DNA of 64,000 bases from Ascidia mentula. Taxonomy: Eukaryota; Chordata; Ascidiacea; Phlebobranchia; Ascidiidae. This document shows, one piece after another, positions 63,396 through 64,000 of the stretch. The notes under the pieces were generated by a model. That model was not told the DNA's origin. It did no database searches and worked only from the letters and a program-made list of their open reading frames with translations. The stretch lies in NCBI GenBank assembly GCA_947561715.1, contig OX387198.1, positions 15,004,001 to 15,068,000 of the forward strand, in the 5' to 3' direction. A program made the translations under genes and the position numbers. Each line of letters begins with the position of its first letter. Position 1 is the first letter of the stretch.

Positions 63396-64000
63396 TATCT
63401 ACGATTTCTATGTTTCAGCTGCAGTTTATGGAGTATTTAGTTAAAATCGTTGTTCTCTTTGATGACATTATCAAAAAAGTGTTTCATGGAGTGGTCAAAC
63501 AGCCTGAAGTTAAAACTAAAACCTTTACTGCCCGCCTCAATCAAATGTGATGATATTACGGCTACATCACCTGTTTTAGATGCGATTCAACGAGTCAGGT
63601 CTTCTTTTTTCTGCATTGCACAGGAAATAACGAAGATGTGCGATCCAAAGCTAAATCCAACGATTTACGTGCTCCATTTTACCTTACAGCCCTCTTTACT
63701 ATATCTGCCGTACCCTTGCTTCCCGCAGATTTTTATTTTAACACTCGGTGTTCCTCTTCAGCAGCGTGACAGCTGATTTCCTGCTCAGCATTTAAATATT
63801 TACATAATCCTGACGTTGCAACCATGGTTGCAAGTTGATGGACAGTTCCTTGCAGTATTGACAAGTTGCAGATACGCGGGTTTAGGAAATTTTTTCAGAG
63901 GGTGCAATTTTCCTCATGCATCGAACGGGATAACATATAATCGTCCAGTCATCGACTTTTTGTGTGAGTAATAAAGATATGTATGCATTTTTCGGCCCTT
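63396..64000. other. GPCR-A3 promoter side, start of a further repeat unit
   Basis: It matches the sequence right of GPCR-A2 (about 55800-56396) nearly base for base up to the window edge. The array probably continues beyond 64000, starting with the shrunken upstream DNA seen at 56400-57000. Confidence 0.6.

Noticed and set aside
1-64000. Retroviral, LTR or other virus-derived elements
   Set aside because: No reverse transcriptase, integrase, capsid-like frame or long terminal repeat pair was seen. The long repeats are copies of host genes and their flanks.

Overview
This looks like tunicate DNA, most likely Ciona (intestinalis type A/robusta or a close relative). The reasons are the AT-rich, intron-rich layout, a clustered pair of ascidian Tbx6-type T-box genes, and lineage-expanded families of secreted and LDLa-GPCR proteins. 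All gene models were read by eye from splice sites, reading phase and paralogue comparison, with no transcript data.

Left third (about 1.1-15.8 kb, + strand): three tandem paralogues encode secreted proteins. Each has a signal peptide, two or three CUB-like domains (two exons per domain, phase-1 borders) and a cysteine-rich tail ending in a conserved C-I-F motif and a final Leu-Leu. The exon phases match exactly across all three.

Middle (17.2-27.7 kb, - strand): a beta-adaptin gene (AP-1/AP-2 large beta subunit). Seventeen exons cover the trunk and the clathrin-binding hinge, and one more starts the ear. The exons for the rest of the ear could not be found.

Right half (28.7-64 kb, - strand): a recently amplified block. 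The repeating unit reads, left to right, T-box gene, about 5 kb of T-box upstream DNA, the broken 3' end of one GPCR gene (GPCR-B), then a full LDLa-rich GPCR gene (GPCR-A). Unit 1 (28.7-42 kb) has all parts. Unit 2 (44.7-56 kb) has the T-box gene, has lost almost all of GPCR-B, and carries a disabled GPCR-A. Unit 3 (about 56.4-63.4 kb) has no T-box gene, a shrunken upstream region, a broken GPCR-B and an intact GPCR-A. About 4.3 kb upstream of the two T-box genes is almost identical between units 1 and 2, far more alike than the T-box coding ends, which suggests recent gene conversion. Inside that upstream DNA is an older internal duplication carrying a GC-rich module present four times in the window.

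The T-box genes probably act in muscle or paraxial specification, as known for ascidian Tbx6 genes. The receptors have about 13 LDLa modules joined directly to a relaxin/LGR-type seven-helix domain with no visible leucine-rich repeats. No tRNA, rRNA, CRISPR or virus-derived element was recognised.
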